A stretch of DNA of 64,000 nucleotides from Austropuccinia psidii (lineage: Eukaryota; Basidiomycota; Pucciniomycetes; Pucciniales; Sphaerophragmiaceae), in NCBI GenBank assembly GCA_023105745.1, contig JALGQZ010000006.1, forward strand, positions 29,465,686-29,529,685, in the 5' to 3' direction. Below are positions 20,364 through 31,870 of the stretch, one piece after another. The position numbers were made by a program, and so were the translations under genes. A model generated the notes under the pieces. The model worked only from the letters and a program-made list of their open reading frames with translations, was not told the DNA's origin and did not search any database. How positions within the stretch are numbered: the first letter of the stretch is position 1; the number at the start of each line of letters is the position of its first letter.

Positions 20364-22573
20364 TCAGCAAGCATTTTGAAAGAATCATAAACACAAGACT
20401 ATCACAATGGACTCACAAACATAAGGCAATCTCACAAGGCCATTTCAGGGGATGTCCTGGAAGAAACATTGAAGAAGCGATGATACTTCTAGATGCATGG
20501 ATAAAGAATAAGTGGCGAGAAAGTAAATTAGTAGCAGGACTTTTCCTAGATGTAAAATCGGCCTACCCAGCTTTGCATAAAGAAAGGTTGCTAAAGGTCC
20601 TCCAAACTAAAGACATGCCAGCTTACCTATTGGCAATAATCAGATCCTTCTTGTCAGACAGAAGTACAGAGATCAGGATAGATGACTTTGCCTCCAAGGT
20701 CATGCCATTGGAAAGGGGGCTTCCACAAGGATCACCTCTGTCAGTCACCCTTTACCTATTATACAATTCAGATTTACTCCTAGCAGATAAAATCAAAACA
20801 TTGTCCAACAAACTTTCAATTGGATACATAGATGATGTCACCCACCTTGTCGCAGCAAAAACAGAAGAGGAGGCCCTAGCAACATTAGCAGATGCAAGCA
20901 CTCACACCTTAGAGTGGGGAAGGAAGACAGGCTCAGTATTTGATAAGAAAAAGACCTCCTTTGTGATTTTCAAGCCAAAAGGAAACACAGACATCCAGTT
21001 CAATTTCGGAGAGGAAAAATTGAGAGCTGCACCAACAGCAAAGTGGCTAGGACTGACCATTGATTCAGAACTCACCTACCAAAAACACATTGATAAGATA
21101 AACCAAAAAGCAACAACCACGTTTCAACAGATTTGGCGTATTTCCAACAAATACCATGGGCTTAATTCAGCTGACACAAGACTCTTAATCAAAACAGTAC
21201 TGTTACCCAGGATATTGTATGGCAGGATTCTGTGGCTGGATGATAGGAGCAAATCAAAAGTCAGAAAGAAATTACAACTAATCTTCAACAAAGCTGCAAG
21301 ATTAGTGATGGGAGTGCAACTAAGCAACCCTATTGCATTCCTGAAAAGGGCTAGTGGCCTGGAATTGTTTCTCCAGGTCCACATCAGACAGACTCACAAC
21401 CTTATACTTTGCTCATATACCAAAGAGGGAAACCCCATACAAACTATCGTAGACAAAGAGCTACATTACAATGGAAAGAAATTCAAATCAGAAATAAGTA
21501 AAGTAATAAATAAGAAAGAGCTGATTGCAAAATTGACATCAACAATTGAAACAATCAAGCTACATCCAATCCCCCCATGGCAACCACCACATAAGGTATT
21601 TAACCTAGGAACAGAGAAAGACAAAGCAAAACGCAAGATAATTGAGACACTTGTCTCATTAACACCCAAAGACATAGTCATTTTCACCAATGGCTCAGAA
21701 ATCCCAAAAAAAGGTAAGGGGGAAGCAGTAATAGAGAAGGAAAAGATAATAATTAGCAAGCACATACCATTAACGACTAAGATCTCAAACTTTGAGACTG
21801 AACTAGTTGACATTATCCTTGCGATTGAAGCAGCAAGAAGAGCAATAGCCATACAAAGCATCAAAGGCAAGGAGATGAATAACATATACATTTTTAGTGA
21901 CAATCAAGGAGCATTACTGAAATTAGCGTACCCTTTTAAACCATCCACTGCACAATATCTCTACCTCGAAATATTTCACAAGATTAATTCCTTGCAAAAA
22001 CTAGCCCCAATTCAACTGTGGTGGTGCCCTGGACACATTGGAATCGCCGGTAATGAATTAGCCGACACAGAAGCAAAGAATGCCGCTCTTGATTCAACTC
22101 AGACGGCATTTAAACTCAAACATAGCTTAGCAAAACTATCACAAGAAACAAAAAAAGAGACAAACAATAATGAACTTAGAGAAGAGGAAACCCAACGTAC
22201 GAAGAATCTTAAAAGCAAACCACACCTACTGATTGCTGCACTAAACAAGCTGGAAAAAGCACAATCTTCAATACTTCACCAACTACAATCTGAACATGTA
22301 GGACTGAATAAACACCTGAAATGCATACATTTGAGAGGGGACCCATTATGTGAAACATGTAACAGACCAGAATCAGTCAATCATTTTATGACACATTGCA
22401 GGCGGTATAAAGCACAACGTAAACGCATGAAGGACAAACTGAGGAAGAAAAAGATTATCTTTTTGGAAACCAACATGTAAAGATTATTGGATGTGCCACA
22501 AGCCCTAGAGACAATAATAAAATACGTGGATGAAACGAGTTGGTTTAGCCACCTCAAAACCTATAAAGTGTAA
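20364..22573 (+). pseudogene. LINE ORF2, 3' part: RT, RNase H and terminal zinc motif
   Basis: The frame resumes directly after the second TACCA. Leaving out the solo LTR and one TACCA, ORF2 (17269-22573) is 1,294 codons and stays in phase. RT has G-L-P-Q-G-S-P-L-S-V and catalytic Y-I-D-D. RNase H has F-T-N-G-S-E where the first catalytic Asp is Asn, then F-E-T-E, F-S-D-N-Q-G-A and G-N-E-L-A-D. The end carries C-E-T-C-N-R-P-E-S-V-N-H-F-M-T-H-C, a CX2CX8HX4C motif. TAA 22478 is probably premature, since the frame continues 31 codons to TAA 22571. Confidence 0.92.
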
Positions 22574-22729
22574 AAAAAAATAAGAGATTTAATTTTGGAA
22601 GAAAATGAATTGCACAATGAAACAAGTACAAGAAACAAATAATCAATGATTGTGCAGCGCCGCAGCAATAAAATTTGAGATAGTGCGGAATTTAAAATAC
22701 AATGCACTTTTTTTTTAAAAAAAAAAAAA
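22574..22729 (+). other. LINE 3' UTR and A-tail
   Basis: A short AT-rich 3' UTR ends in nine T followed by thirteen A (22708-22716 and 22717-22729), directly against the right target duplication. Confidence 0.85.
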
Positions 22730-22742
22730 GGCACCAAAATGG

Positions 22743-23847
22743 CCATAAACCACCATAGGACCCAATTTGGCCCATGATCACCATGGTCCCTGGTATCCAC
22801 CAGAGGCCACCAGATTAGCTAAGCTCAATCCTTCCCCTCACCTTAAGGGGAACCCTTCCATTTCTCCATCCACCCCGTACTCAAGGTTGCAGGAGTGGTG
22901 TATATATGGTATTATATACCATTATGCACCATTTTTGCTCAGCAATTCAATGGTGATGTTTTCAGGACCCAATTCAATCTTTCCAAATCAAGGTCCCAAA
23001 ATCCAACACCCATTTCAAAGAAGGACTTTTTAACTCATCAATATGGCAATCCATGGCGGCAATCAGAAGACCATTCAAGGATCCCAATCACCTGGCCCTG
23101 CAGAAGTTGGGTTGGCAATTCATTCAGGATTATTCCAAGGGCCATTCTAAGAGGTTATACATTATTTCAATCAGTTGTCAAGGCATCAAGTATTTTAATA
23201 CTCCTTGGACAACTCAATTGGTCCATACAGGCGGCAATCAATCAACCGGTATGTACTTGGCCCAATTGGGCCAATTTATATTACACTATGGGAATTCAGT
23301 CACACAGCTCAAATTTTAAGATGGCCAGATCTGTATTGACCCAATTCAGACAATACAGCCGGTGACTCACCTTCCAGGATCAGTCTTTCAGCTTTTCACA
23401 TATACTGGCCACTTATCAGCACCTGGGGACTTTTCCCCCAGTTAATTAATATACTGGATTAATTTTTATCTTTATTTTGTTTTAATTTATTAGAGTTGAT
23501 ACTGATAATATTAGCTCAGTCATTCAGTACCTTTTCTCTTTTTCTTCCTCCCCTGTCAGTGGATATTGGTGGTCATATCCTTTGCTAATTCCTATTCCTT
23601 TTCTGAAAGGTCGAAACAGTGAATTGAGGATTCACTTGGTTGGCTGCTTGGCCTTTGGCTTCTCTTATTATCTTTGGACTTTGGCTCCTTATCTTTTTCT
23701 TTTATCTTTGGCATACTTGTCTTTTCCCTTATTCTTCTTTAAAGAAATTTAATCATTATTATTTCTTATATCCTTTGGAGCCCTCCATGTGAGCTCTTCA
23801 TTCCTGAGTGCAAGGCCACTCTTGCTTCCATAAGAGCCCCTGTGACA
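22743..23847 (+). repeat. 3' LTR of element B, second part
   Basis: It resumes with CCATAAACCACC exactly where the first part stopped and ends CCCCTGTGACA. The TATA-like palindrome of the 5' LTR is present at 22906-22922. Confidence 0.95.
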
Positions 23848-23852
23848 AATAC

Positions 23853-25480
23853 CACATAAAATATCTGTGAAATTCTTTGTTTTTCTCTATTTCATGCCAA
23901 AATAATGGGAATGTGAGAAATCCCATGTTACGTATACACTAAGAATAGTGTTATGCATGTTTTGGGCACTTAATATTATGGTATTCTTAAATTCACTTTT
24001 GATACACCCATAGTGGATATCTCACTTCAAGCTTAAAATTCTATTTTGATGTAAAAAATAGGCAAGGGGGACAAAAGACATCAAAGAGAGCCAGGGTACC
24101 CAACTTCTGAGGCCTCTGAGGCATGAAAAGCTCCAAAGCTTGGATCCATGGCTGATATTGGCTCAATTGGTAAACTAAAACCTTTTGGGAACTTGGTTAC
24201 CATGTTACAACTCCAGTAAATCATAAGAAAATAGCAAATAACCTGCTATTTTGACATGCCAAGGAGGTAAAGAGCAACTTAGACTCCTTTAGCCATGTCA
24301 ATTCTTAATGATTTTCCATTAATAAACCCCAAAAGAGTAATTAAGACCCCTTTTGGACTAGTATCCATTAATTTACCTCATAGCAACCAGCCATAGACTG
24401 CTATTTGCAATTCTACGTAGAAATGAGGTAAAAATTCAAAAATTCATTAAAAATACAATTGGTAATTAATATTTATAATACGTTTAGGACCAATTGAGAA
24501 CTATATAATTCATATACAAACCAAAAAGAATTATACTTTCATATGTAAAATTAAACGTTTTACTTACAGTCCATTTTTGAGGATTCCAAGTGAAACACAG
24601 AATCTTTAAAAATTTACAGAAAATACATTCTGTGATGAAAATTCCAATAAAATTGATAACCTTGGGAAGTCAATGATATTTTTGGAATAAAAGAAGATTC
24701 AAAGTTGTTACTCCTTTTATTCTTAACCATAAATGGGTTGGTAGTCACATAAAAGCCTCAATTCAGTAATTATGATAATCTTACATGACAACAAATGATG
24801 CAATCAATAATCCAAAAGGGTTTATTGTTTTCTCACTCACTTGTTTTTCAGTTTGCTCCATGGAACGCCTCTGTGAGCTGTCTTAGCCTTAAGAGAGGCC
24901 TCCTCTTGCTGTTATTTCCATAATCATCACATTATATTATACCTTTATTACCAACAAGTAAGTATTAGTTAAAACGATTACTTAAGTGTTTTAATTCTTT
25001 CTTAATCAATCAGAAGGACGTGAAATAATAGAAATAAACTGTATATTTTTGTAATCCTGCTATAAAACAATTTTGATCCATTAAATCCACAATTCTACAT
25101 CAAACCTCTCTACTTTTATCTTTAATTAGTTCTTTGGAGTATTAGTGAGTGATTTATCTTTGGTTCTTAAAGTTTCTCTCTAACATTAGTTTTCTTCAAG
25201 AATTATCTTTATAATTATTCTTGTAAAAGATAATTATATATTAAAATAATTTTATTTTAATAAAAGAAGTTTTTATTATTAAATTCTTCTTGTAATTGAT
25301 TCTTGTAGACAATTACTGCTTACTGTTATAGTCACTAGTAGTGTATAACACATAAAAGAAATAATTCTTTAATTATTTAATTGTGGTTATAATAATTTTT
25401 ATTATTATATTTCATAAGAGAAGTCATAGTACTGTTGATTAATAGTAATATTATCAACAGCTTCATAGACACATCTTACA
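23853..25480 (+). repeat. 3' LTR of element A, second part
   Basis: It continues CACATAAAATATC as in the solo LTR at ~32155 and ends ACATCTTACA. With the first part the LTR is about 1,896 bp. A GGTACC box (GCCAGGGTACCCAACTT, 24090-24106) is shared with the other LTRs of this superfamily. Confidence 0.94.
25432..25460 (+). promoter_or_regulatory. Conserved stem-loop near the LTR end (A, 3' LTR)
   Basis: CTGTTGAT (25432-25439) pairs perfectly with ATCAACAG (25453-25460) over a 13-base loop, 20 bases before the LTR end. Confidence 0.65.
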
Positions 25481-25899
25481 CAGGTTGTATCTTTATAGCC
25501 AGATGAATCACCAATGGGTTGGTAATGTGATTGCTGGCTTAAGAAACACTGAATTGTAGGTGAAACCTTGTTTAATCAGGGAGAATGGTGAGATTGATGA
25601 AATTTGAGTGAATGTTTGGAAAAGAAATGAAAATAAGCTATTTCTGACAAATGAGGAAAGAGCTGGAGATGCAATTAATTTAGGCCAAGGTGTAGGTACT
25701 GATTAAAATCAAGTTGGGGAAATAGAGATTGGAGATGCGTCTAGAGTCAAGAGCAGTGAGACTGCATTTAAGTTTAATCAGTTTGGGTATATAATCCTTA
25801 CAATAAAGGTTGGTGGGATTATGAATAAGCCAAACATGAATAAGGAGCCAAACAAGTCAATAAATACCAAAATTAGGGACCAAAAGGCCTCCCTTGATC

Positions 25900-25923
25900 T
25901 ATATATATATATATATATATATA
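25900..25923. repeat. (TA)n microsatellite
   Basis: A run of alternating T and A lies here, followed from 25940 by poly(T). Confidence 0.9.
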
Positions 25924-26530
25924 ATTGATCCCTCCTCACCCCTTTTTTTTTTTTTTTTGATCTCAACTCTTTTTTTTGTTCCTTTTTAAAAATAATAATA
26001 ATTAATTCAATTTATTTTTTATTTTTAAAATTAAAAGAAACCCCCTCTCCTTTTTTTTTTTGATATTTAAACTTATTAAACTTATTTTACAACTTTTTTT
26101 TTTTCAAAAATAAAAATTTAAAATAATTTTTATTAATAAATTTTAAAAAAATTTTTTTTTTTTTAAAATTTAAAAAAAAAAAAAATTAAAAATTTTTTTT
26201 TTATATATATTAAAGAATTCTATTTAAATTAAAATTTTAATTTAATTTTTTTTTTTTAAAAAAAAAAAAAAAAATTTATTCAATTTTTAAAAAAATTTGC
26301 ATCAATTTTTTTTTCCTTTTCAAAAATTTGAATTTCTTTTTATTAATTTTTTTTTTAAAAAAAAATGAAAAATTGAATTTTTTTTAAGGATATAATAATA
26401 ATTTTTATTTTATTTTATTTATTTTATTTATAAAAATTCAATTCTTTTGATGAAAATAAAAAGGTTTGTTTTTGAAGGAAATATTTTTTTTTCTTTTTTC
26501 AAAAAAGTAATCAATTTTTGATTTTTTGTT
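25924..26530. repeat. Low-complexity homopolymer zone
   Basis: Dozens of A and T runs of 6-17 bases alternate, with very few G or C bases. No coding or structural element is seen. Confidence 0.85.
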
Positions 26531-29500
26531 TTGGGTGAGGGAAGGGTCAAATTGGGTGTCCAAGTAACAGTATTAAGCAGAAAATCCCAAAAAAAAATAT
26601 CTTTGGGTGATTAATTCTTTGAAATTATAAGAGTTGTATATTTTAAAGGAAAAAAAAATTGTTATTTAATTAAGAAGAATAAAATAAGAAAATGATTAAA
26701 TGAGGATTTTATGAAATAATAATAATAATATTATGAGTGTTAATGAAAATTTTTATTAAGCTTAATATTAATCAAAATCTAATAAAGTGGGTTTATTCTT
26801 GGGAGGTAAAAGGTTGAAAAAAAGATAGAATTTTGTGCTCTTGTAATTTTTCTTCCCCACCCCATGGATCAAGGTTTAGCATGAAACTCTCAATTAAAAC
26901 TAATAAGTGGTACAGGAAAAACTCTTGAAATAATGTTATAGGGTACAAAATTACAAAATATTTCTAAGAATCAGATAAAGCTGGATTTGTTATCATTCAA
27001 GGGACATATATGAGGGAAAAAGGAAATCAATTAGACTGTTAAATAGAAAATAACATATCCTTTTTACTTATTGGAAATTAGATTCCCCATCTCAGGAATG
27101 GAAATACAATTTCTCTTTGGTTCTTGGAAAACATTTTCATAAAATTCTAATCTTTACAAATGTGCTTCTACTTATTGTATTAAGCTATTTATGGTTTCAT
27201 AATTATTTTGAATTTTTTGAATTCCTTCAATGAGTTCTCCTCTGAAATCATCCATTTGGTCCCGAGTCTTGTAAGTTTAATGAGAAACTTTTCTTTAACC
27301 ACAATTTTCATCACCATGGAAATCGAGTTCCCTGAAATTATATTTTGGAATAAAATTTGGAAAACCTTTTTGATTCAGGTACTTTAATCTAATTATTTCA
27401 AAATTAAATTATGTTAATAGATCATATTAATATTTCAAATATTTCGAAAAAAAGACTCACAAGTAATTTTGAAAAACCATCACTTTTTTTGATAAGTGAT
27501 TTTGAAACTCTTAATGGTAAGATAAATTAACTTTTAGATATCCAAATTTCTTTCAAGTATATATATTTTTCTTGGCCACTCTTCTTGGCCTTTTAAGAGT
27601 TATTAAATTCAGATATTCAAGGGAGGGATGATGATGATGAATCTCAAAAACCTTTAGATGAGTTTCATTTAATGGTATGAGATTGATTCAAAGAAGGTAA
27701 AACTACTCTTGAAGTTTTTTTCTCTAGTGTCTTTTTGAGAGGGGTCTTAAGCTTCTTTTTGTTTATTGGGAAATAATTTCAAATTTTTATGGATTAATTT
27801 TCTTTATATTCTTGAAATTTTGAGGTCTTTCAAATTTATTCTTGAGCTTAATTAAGGTCTTAATAATAATTGAAGTCCTATTGGGCTTTTAGAATTATTT
27901 CATATTTCAAGTTTCCAATTAGAACATCTGAAAAGTTTTGAAGAATTGGAGTCATATCTCCCATTGGAATTTGAAAAAGGTTTTCACCAATATCTTCAAA
28001 TATTTACTTGGGAATAATTTTTTTTTTTTCAAAACTTTACTCGATATGCCTTATATCTCTATCCCAAAAATAAAATCATATTAAAAATAAGAAATATCAA
28101 CTTAGAAGTCTAAAATTAAAAAAAGAAAATAATTCAAATGTAATTTAAGATGCCATTACAAATGGAATTCTGATAATTCCAACCTTTGCAAGCTTTATAA
28201 TTTGAATTTGATCCTGTTTTTTGAAATAGATTACCTGATAATTATTCCACTTTTTTGGAAAATTAATCTTTGGAGGAGACTTTGGTTTTAGAACTCTAAA
28301 AATCCTCTTTGAAGGAATAATACAAAAACTTTTCACTAAGATAAAATATGTGAGGTATAAAGTTTTTCAAATGGAGTATAAACTCTTTGAAAATTCTTTT
28401 GATAATTTAATTAATTATTTTAAGGCCTTGTGAAGAGCCTGTACAATATCCAAGCAAGTATCAGTGGACTTTTGAAGACAAACTTTAACCATTTCATGGG
28501 TAAATTTTACTCTTGAAGTGGAAACAAAACCCAAATGACAATGGTGATTGGTCCAGGCCGGAATGAAATAATACCTAAAAAAGATCTATATATTGGCCAA
28601 ATAGTCCACTACTGAAGAATTATTTATTTACTTATACATTTCCCTCCAGCTTTCCTTGAATAATTTCTCACTAAAGGTGTAAATCCCCTGAGAAACAAGC
28701 TAAAAATAATAAATCAAGAATTGAAAAGAAAGGGAATAAAGGGGAGAGTATTTATTTTATTCAAAAGCCTCATAGAATTTTCAAAATATGGCCCATAATA
28801 AATCTCTTTTGTAAAATGGGCATATACTTCCATATTGATATGCCAAGTGAAGAGGATAATTTTGAAATCTGGCAATAGTTTATGGAAAGAAATATTTCAA
28901 GAAAAGTCACTGAAAAGAAAAATAACTGAGGGTGGGATGTTATCTTCTCTGTTGAGAATAAGCTTGAGATATTGTTTCAATTCCCATATGTATGTGGATT
29001 CTGTTTTATCTTTCATTAATCAGAAATCACATAAAAGATCTTGTTGGTGGAGGTGAAACCCAAAATATGAAAGGGAGAATTCTGTAATTATTTTTTTATA
29101 AGTAAAATACATTAAGAGTAAATGGGGAAAGCCTTAGAGAAGATTAATTGAAAGTGGTTGAGTGAAGAATTATGAAGAAATCTTATTTTCTTCATTCTTT
29201 CAAGGCTGTAACACAAAATTTTCTTCCTTGATTTTGTCAATCAATTCCTCAATTTGTCTTTTACCTTTAAGTTTTAATTCTTTAATTTTCTTTCTTTAAC
29301 CTTATATATCTTGAAAGATTGGCTTTGGATGCATAATGTGGCCTGAATTTTCCTTTTTGTAAGAAGTGATTAAGAGATTTGAGAAATTTGGGATTTTTCT
29401 TTTTTAATCAACTTCCTAAAAGCAGGCTGATAAATTATATTTTAGATGGGATCATGGTTTTTATCTTGATTTTTTTAAAAACGTGTCCAACTATGGTATC

Positions 29501-30420
29501 ATATCTATGAAAATTGGAAAGAAAAGACCTTTAAGACTCTATATTAATTTGTTTGAGGGTCTAATTTTACCTTAATGTGGTGAAAGAATACTCCCCCTGC
29601 TCTGTAAACAGAATGGACATGCTTCCGGAGGTCCTCAATAATCTGGTATCCACCAGAAGTGGGAGGATTCAACATTTTGGGTTAAAATAAATGAGCTATA
29701 ATAAGAGGATCATGTGCGGGAAAAGTAAATTTCAGGTGGTAAAAAATAATTATTGAAGAAAAAAGGAAAAAGGAAAAAGATTTTGGAAAATGAAGAGAAA
29801 ATTTTCAAAAAGAATGGAATGGAAATATTTGGGGAGGAAAAATAATCAAAAAAATGGAATGATACATTGAGGAAAAAGTGAAAAAACGGATTATTTTGGA
29901 GTAAATTCAAGTATTTATGGAGGAAATGTAAAAAAAGGAAAAGGTGATTTGATAAAAGCTTGAGGGTGGTTCAAAAAATTATGAGAAAATATCTTGTGGG
30001 TGGGGTGGAGGGGCACTTTTATCAGCCTTTTTTTTTTTGAAAAAAACAACCTTTTTATATTGTTTTGTCTCAATAAAGTTTTCTTATGAACTTTAAATTG
30101 GAAAACAAGCCCAGGGAAAATCTTATGTCCTTCTACCATTTATTTCAAAAATAATTAAGTTTTACCATTTACTTATTATTTTTTCTTATAATAACATAAA
30201 ACAAAAATATAAATAAATGTTTTTTTGCTTATAAATTGGTAAAAAAACATCTTAGAGATTATTTGTTTTTATTACAAAGTTTTATGTACTCTTTTTTGAT
30301 CATTACACAAAAGAGAGATAAACATAAAACATGCTTTTTTTTTTCAAAATTAATTGAATAAAAATAACTTGTTTATGGCAATTTATTTTAATTTATTTCA
30401 ATTCATTTGAATTCAAATCT

Positions 30421-30670
30421 ATTTCAATTTATTTCAATTTATTTCAATTTATTTCAATTTATTTCAATTTATTTCAATTTATTTCAATTTATTTCAATTT
30501 ATTTCAATTTATTTCAATTTATTTCAATTTATTTCAATTTATTTCAATTTATTTCAATTTATTTCAATTTATTTCAATTTATTTCAATTTATTTCAATTT
30601 ATTTCAATTTATTTCAATTTATTTCAATTTATTTCAATTGATTTCAATTTATTTCAATTGATTTCAATTT
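30421..30670. repeat. 10-bp minisatellite, 25 units of ATTTCAATTT
   Basis: Twenty-five units lie in exact 10-bp register; units at 30631 and 30651 end in G instead of T, and all others are identical. Degenerate units flank the array (30381-30420 and 30671-30680). The apparent reading frame through it is a product of the repeat. Confidence 0.97.
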
Positions 30671-31870
30671 ATTTCCATTTTTTTTGAAAAAGTGATTAAT
30701 GCCATTAAATTAAATAAATAAATTTCAAGACTTAATTTTTAAATTTCAAATAATAATCAAAATATCTTCATTAAACAAAATTTATACTTTTTGCTTAATT
30801 TGATTTTTGATAAAAGGGGAGGGGGAAGGATTAAGAAAGTCAACAAAAGGATATCAAAAGAAATTTAGTCAAAAAAAATAATTGAGAATAAGATTGGACT
30901 GGAACTAAGTAGATAAGAGTTAAATTAGAAAGAATTCAAAAAGCTTAATAAATGAGAATAAAGAATATATTTCTTCAGAAAGAATTCAGTAAACAAAGAG
31001 TAAGATGAAATAAGAAGCCAATGGCTAAAGAGAAAACAAAGTAGATCTTTATATAACTGTTAAAACCTGTTCAGCAGGAATAAAGAAGTTATCTAGAAGG
31101 AGACCACAAATATCAAATGAAAAGGTGAGTAAAGGGTGAAAATTATTAACTTAAGAGTATCAGAATTCACCATCAAAAGACAAAAGAAAATAAACGATAA
31201 AAATAAATCCAATAGATTAATCAGCTGGAAGAAAAAATTTCTAGGGGTTGAAAGAGTGGCCAGTATATTTCAAAAGTTGGAAACTCCATCCTTCCAAGTT
31301 GAAAAGCCAGCTTTCCCAGTTTTGGTAAGCTGTATTGGTTTCTTGGGGAAAATACACTTGGCCACATTGAGAAATTGACTGTGTCTATTGTAGTACCTGC
31401 AGTATTGATAAAAATTTACCAAATGGGTTAATGCAATGGAGCTTTGTTTGAATAAAGAGTTTATTTTCTTAATTGGAGTTTTACTTGGTGTATTAACCTT
31501 TTAAACCTTGTCTGCTGGTCTTGAAAATCATTTAAATAAGTCTTTGAAGATACCTGGAAAGTAATCCCCCCAAAAAATACTGAATGGTTGAAGAAGAAAA
31601 CTTATTGAAAAGGGATGATTTTCTGAATGGGTATAGCTTCTAACACCTGCAATTTTCCCCTTGAAGTGGCTGTTATTGAGTAAATAAGTGTTGGAAGGGA
31701 AATATATGCCAATATGGAATTGAGGAGGATTGGGTGTCAGAAATGGATTCATCAGGAAGAGTTCTTCATGATTATATAATGAACATATTGGGGAAGTGGG
31801 GGGGCTAAAATCATAAATGTGAGTTCTGGGCCTGGGTCAGAATTCTTGGGTCCATAGTGAATTTGGACAA

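Larger units (their letters stand above)
15886..22729 (+). mobile_element. Element C: LINE (non-LTR retrotransposon) with ORF1, ORF2 and RNase H
   Basis: The element is flanked by the 13-bp duplication GGCACCAAAATGG and ends in T9 followed by A13 (22708-22729), both marks of target-primed reverse transcription. It contains a 104-bp 5' UTR, a gag-like ORF1 with zinc knuckles, and ORF2 with APE endonuclease, RT, RNase H and a terminal Cys-His motif. That layout fits the Tad/I-like LINEs of fungi. Without the solo LTR nested in it the element is about 5.4 kb and looks full length. Confidence 0.95.
7397..23847 (+). mobile_element. Element B: chromovirus (Ty3/gypsy) inserted in the 3' LTR of A
   Basis: Both ends form TGTCAC...GTGACA and are flanked by the 5-bp duplication AATAC (7392-7396 and 23848-23852). 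The element has LTRs of about 1.6 kb, a leader, gag, PR, RT-RH, IN and a C-terminal chromodomain. Without the LINE nested in its 3' LTR it is about 9.6 kb. Gag and Pol carry many frameshifts and stops, so it is not autonomous. By eye the two LTRs are about 93-95% identical, so the insertion is moderately old. Confidence 0.95.
1..25480 (+). mobile_element. Element A: Ty3/gypsy-type chromodomain LTR retrotransposon, 5' truncated by the window
   Basis: This element holds, in order, the end of its 5' LTR, a primer site, gag, protease, RT-RNase H, integrase with a chromodomain-like tail, a polypurine tract and a 3' LTR. The 3' LTR is split by a 16.45-kb nested insertion (7397-23847). The order PR-RT-RH-IN places it in Ty3/gypsy (Metaviridae). 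Pol carries several in-frame stops and at least two frameshifts, so this copy is dead. The outer TSD cannot be tested because the left flank lies outside the window; the five bases after the 3' LTR are CAGGT. Confidence 0.93.
25481..30394. other. AT-rich region without recognisable genes
   Basis: No ORF here is long, conserved or matched to a family I know. 26540-30390 is AT-rich with scattered less AT-rich islands, for example 28430-28700 and 29580-29690, that look like decayed coding or repeat DNA on the minus strand, but I cannot assign them. It is probably very old transposon debris. Confidence 0.6.

Noticed and set aside
28145..29910. Minus-strand coding-like islands, possibly an old host gene or gag
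   Set aside because: No continuous frame or recognisable motif. I could not tell decayed transposon from chance, so it is only mentioned in the region entry.
30407..30661. 84-codon ORF with F-Q-F-I-S-I-Y-F-N-L repeats
   Set aside because: It is translation of the 10-bp minisatellite, with no start context or conservation.
30421..30670. Possible CRISPR-like or telomere-like array
   Set aside because: The units abut without spacers, the unit is not G-rich, and the host is eukaryotic. It is a simple minisatellite.
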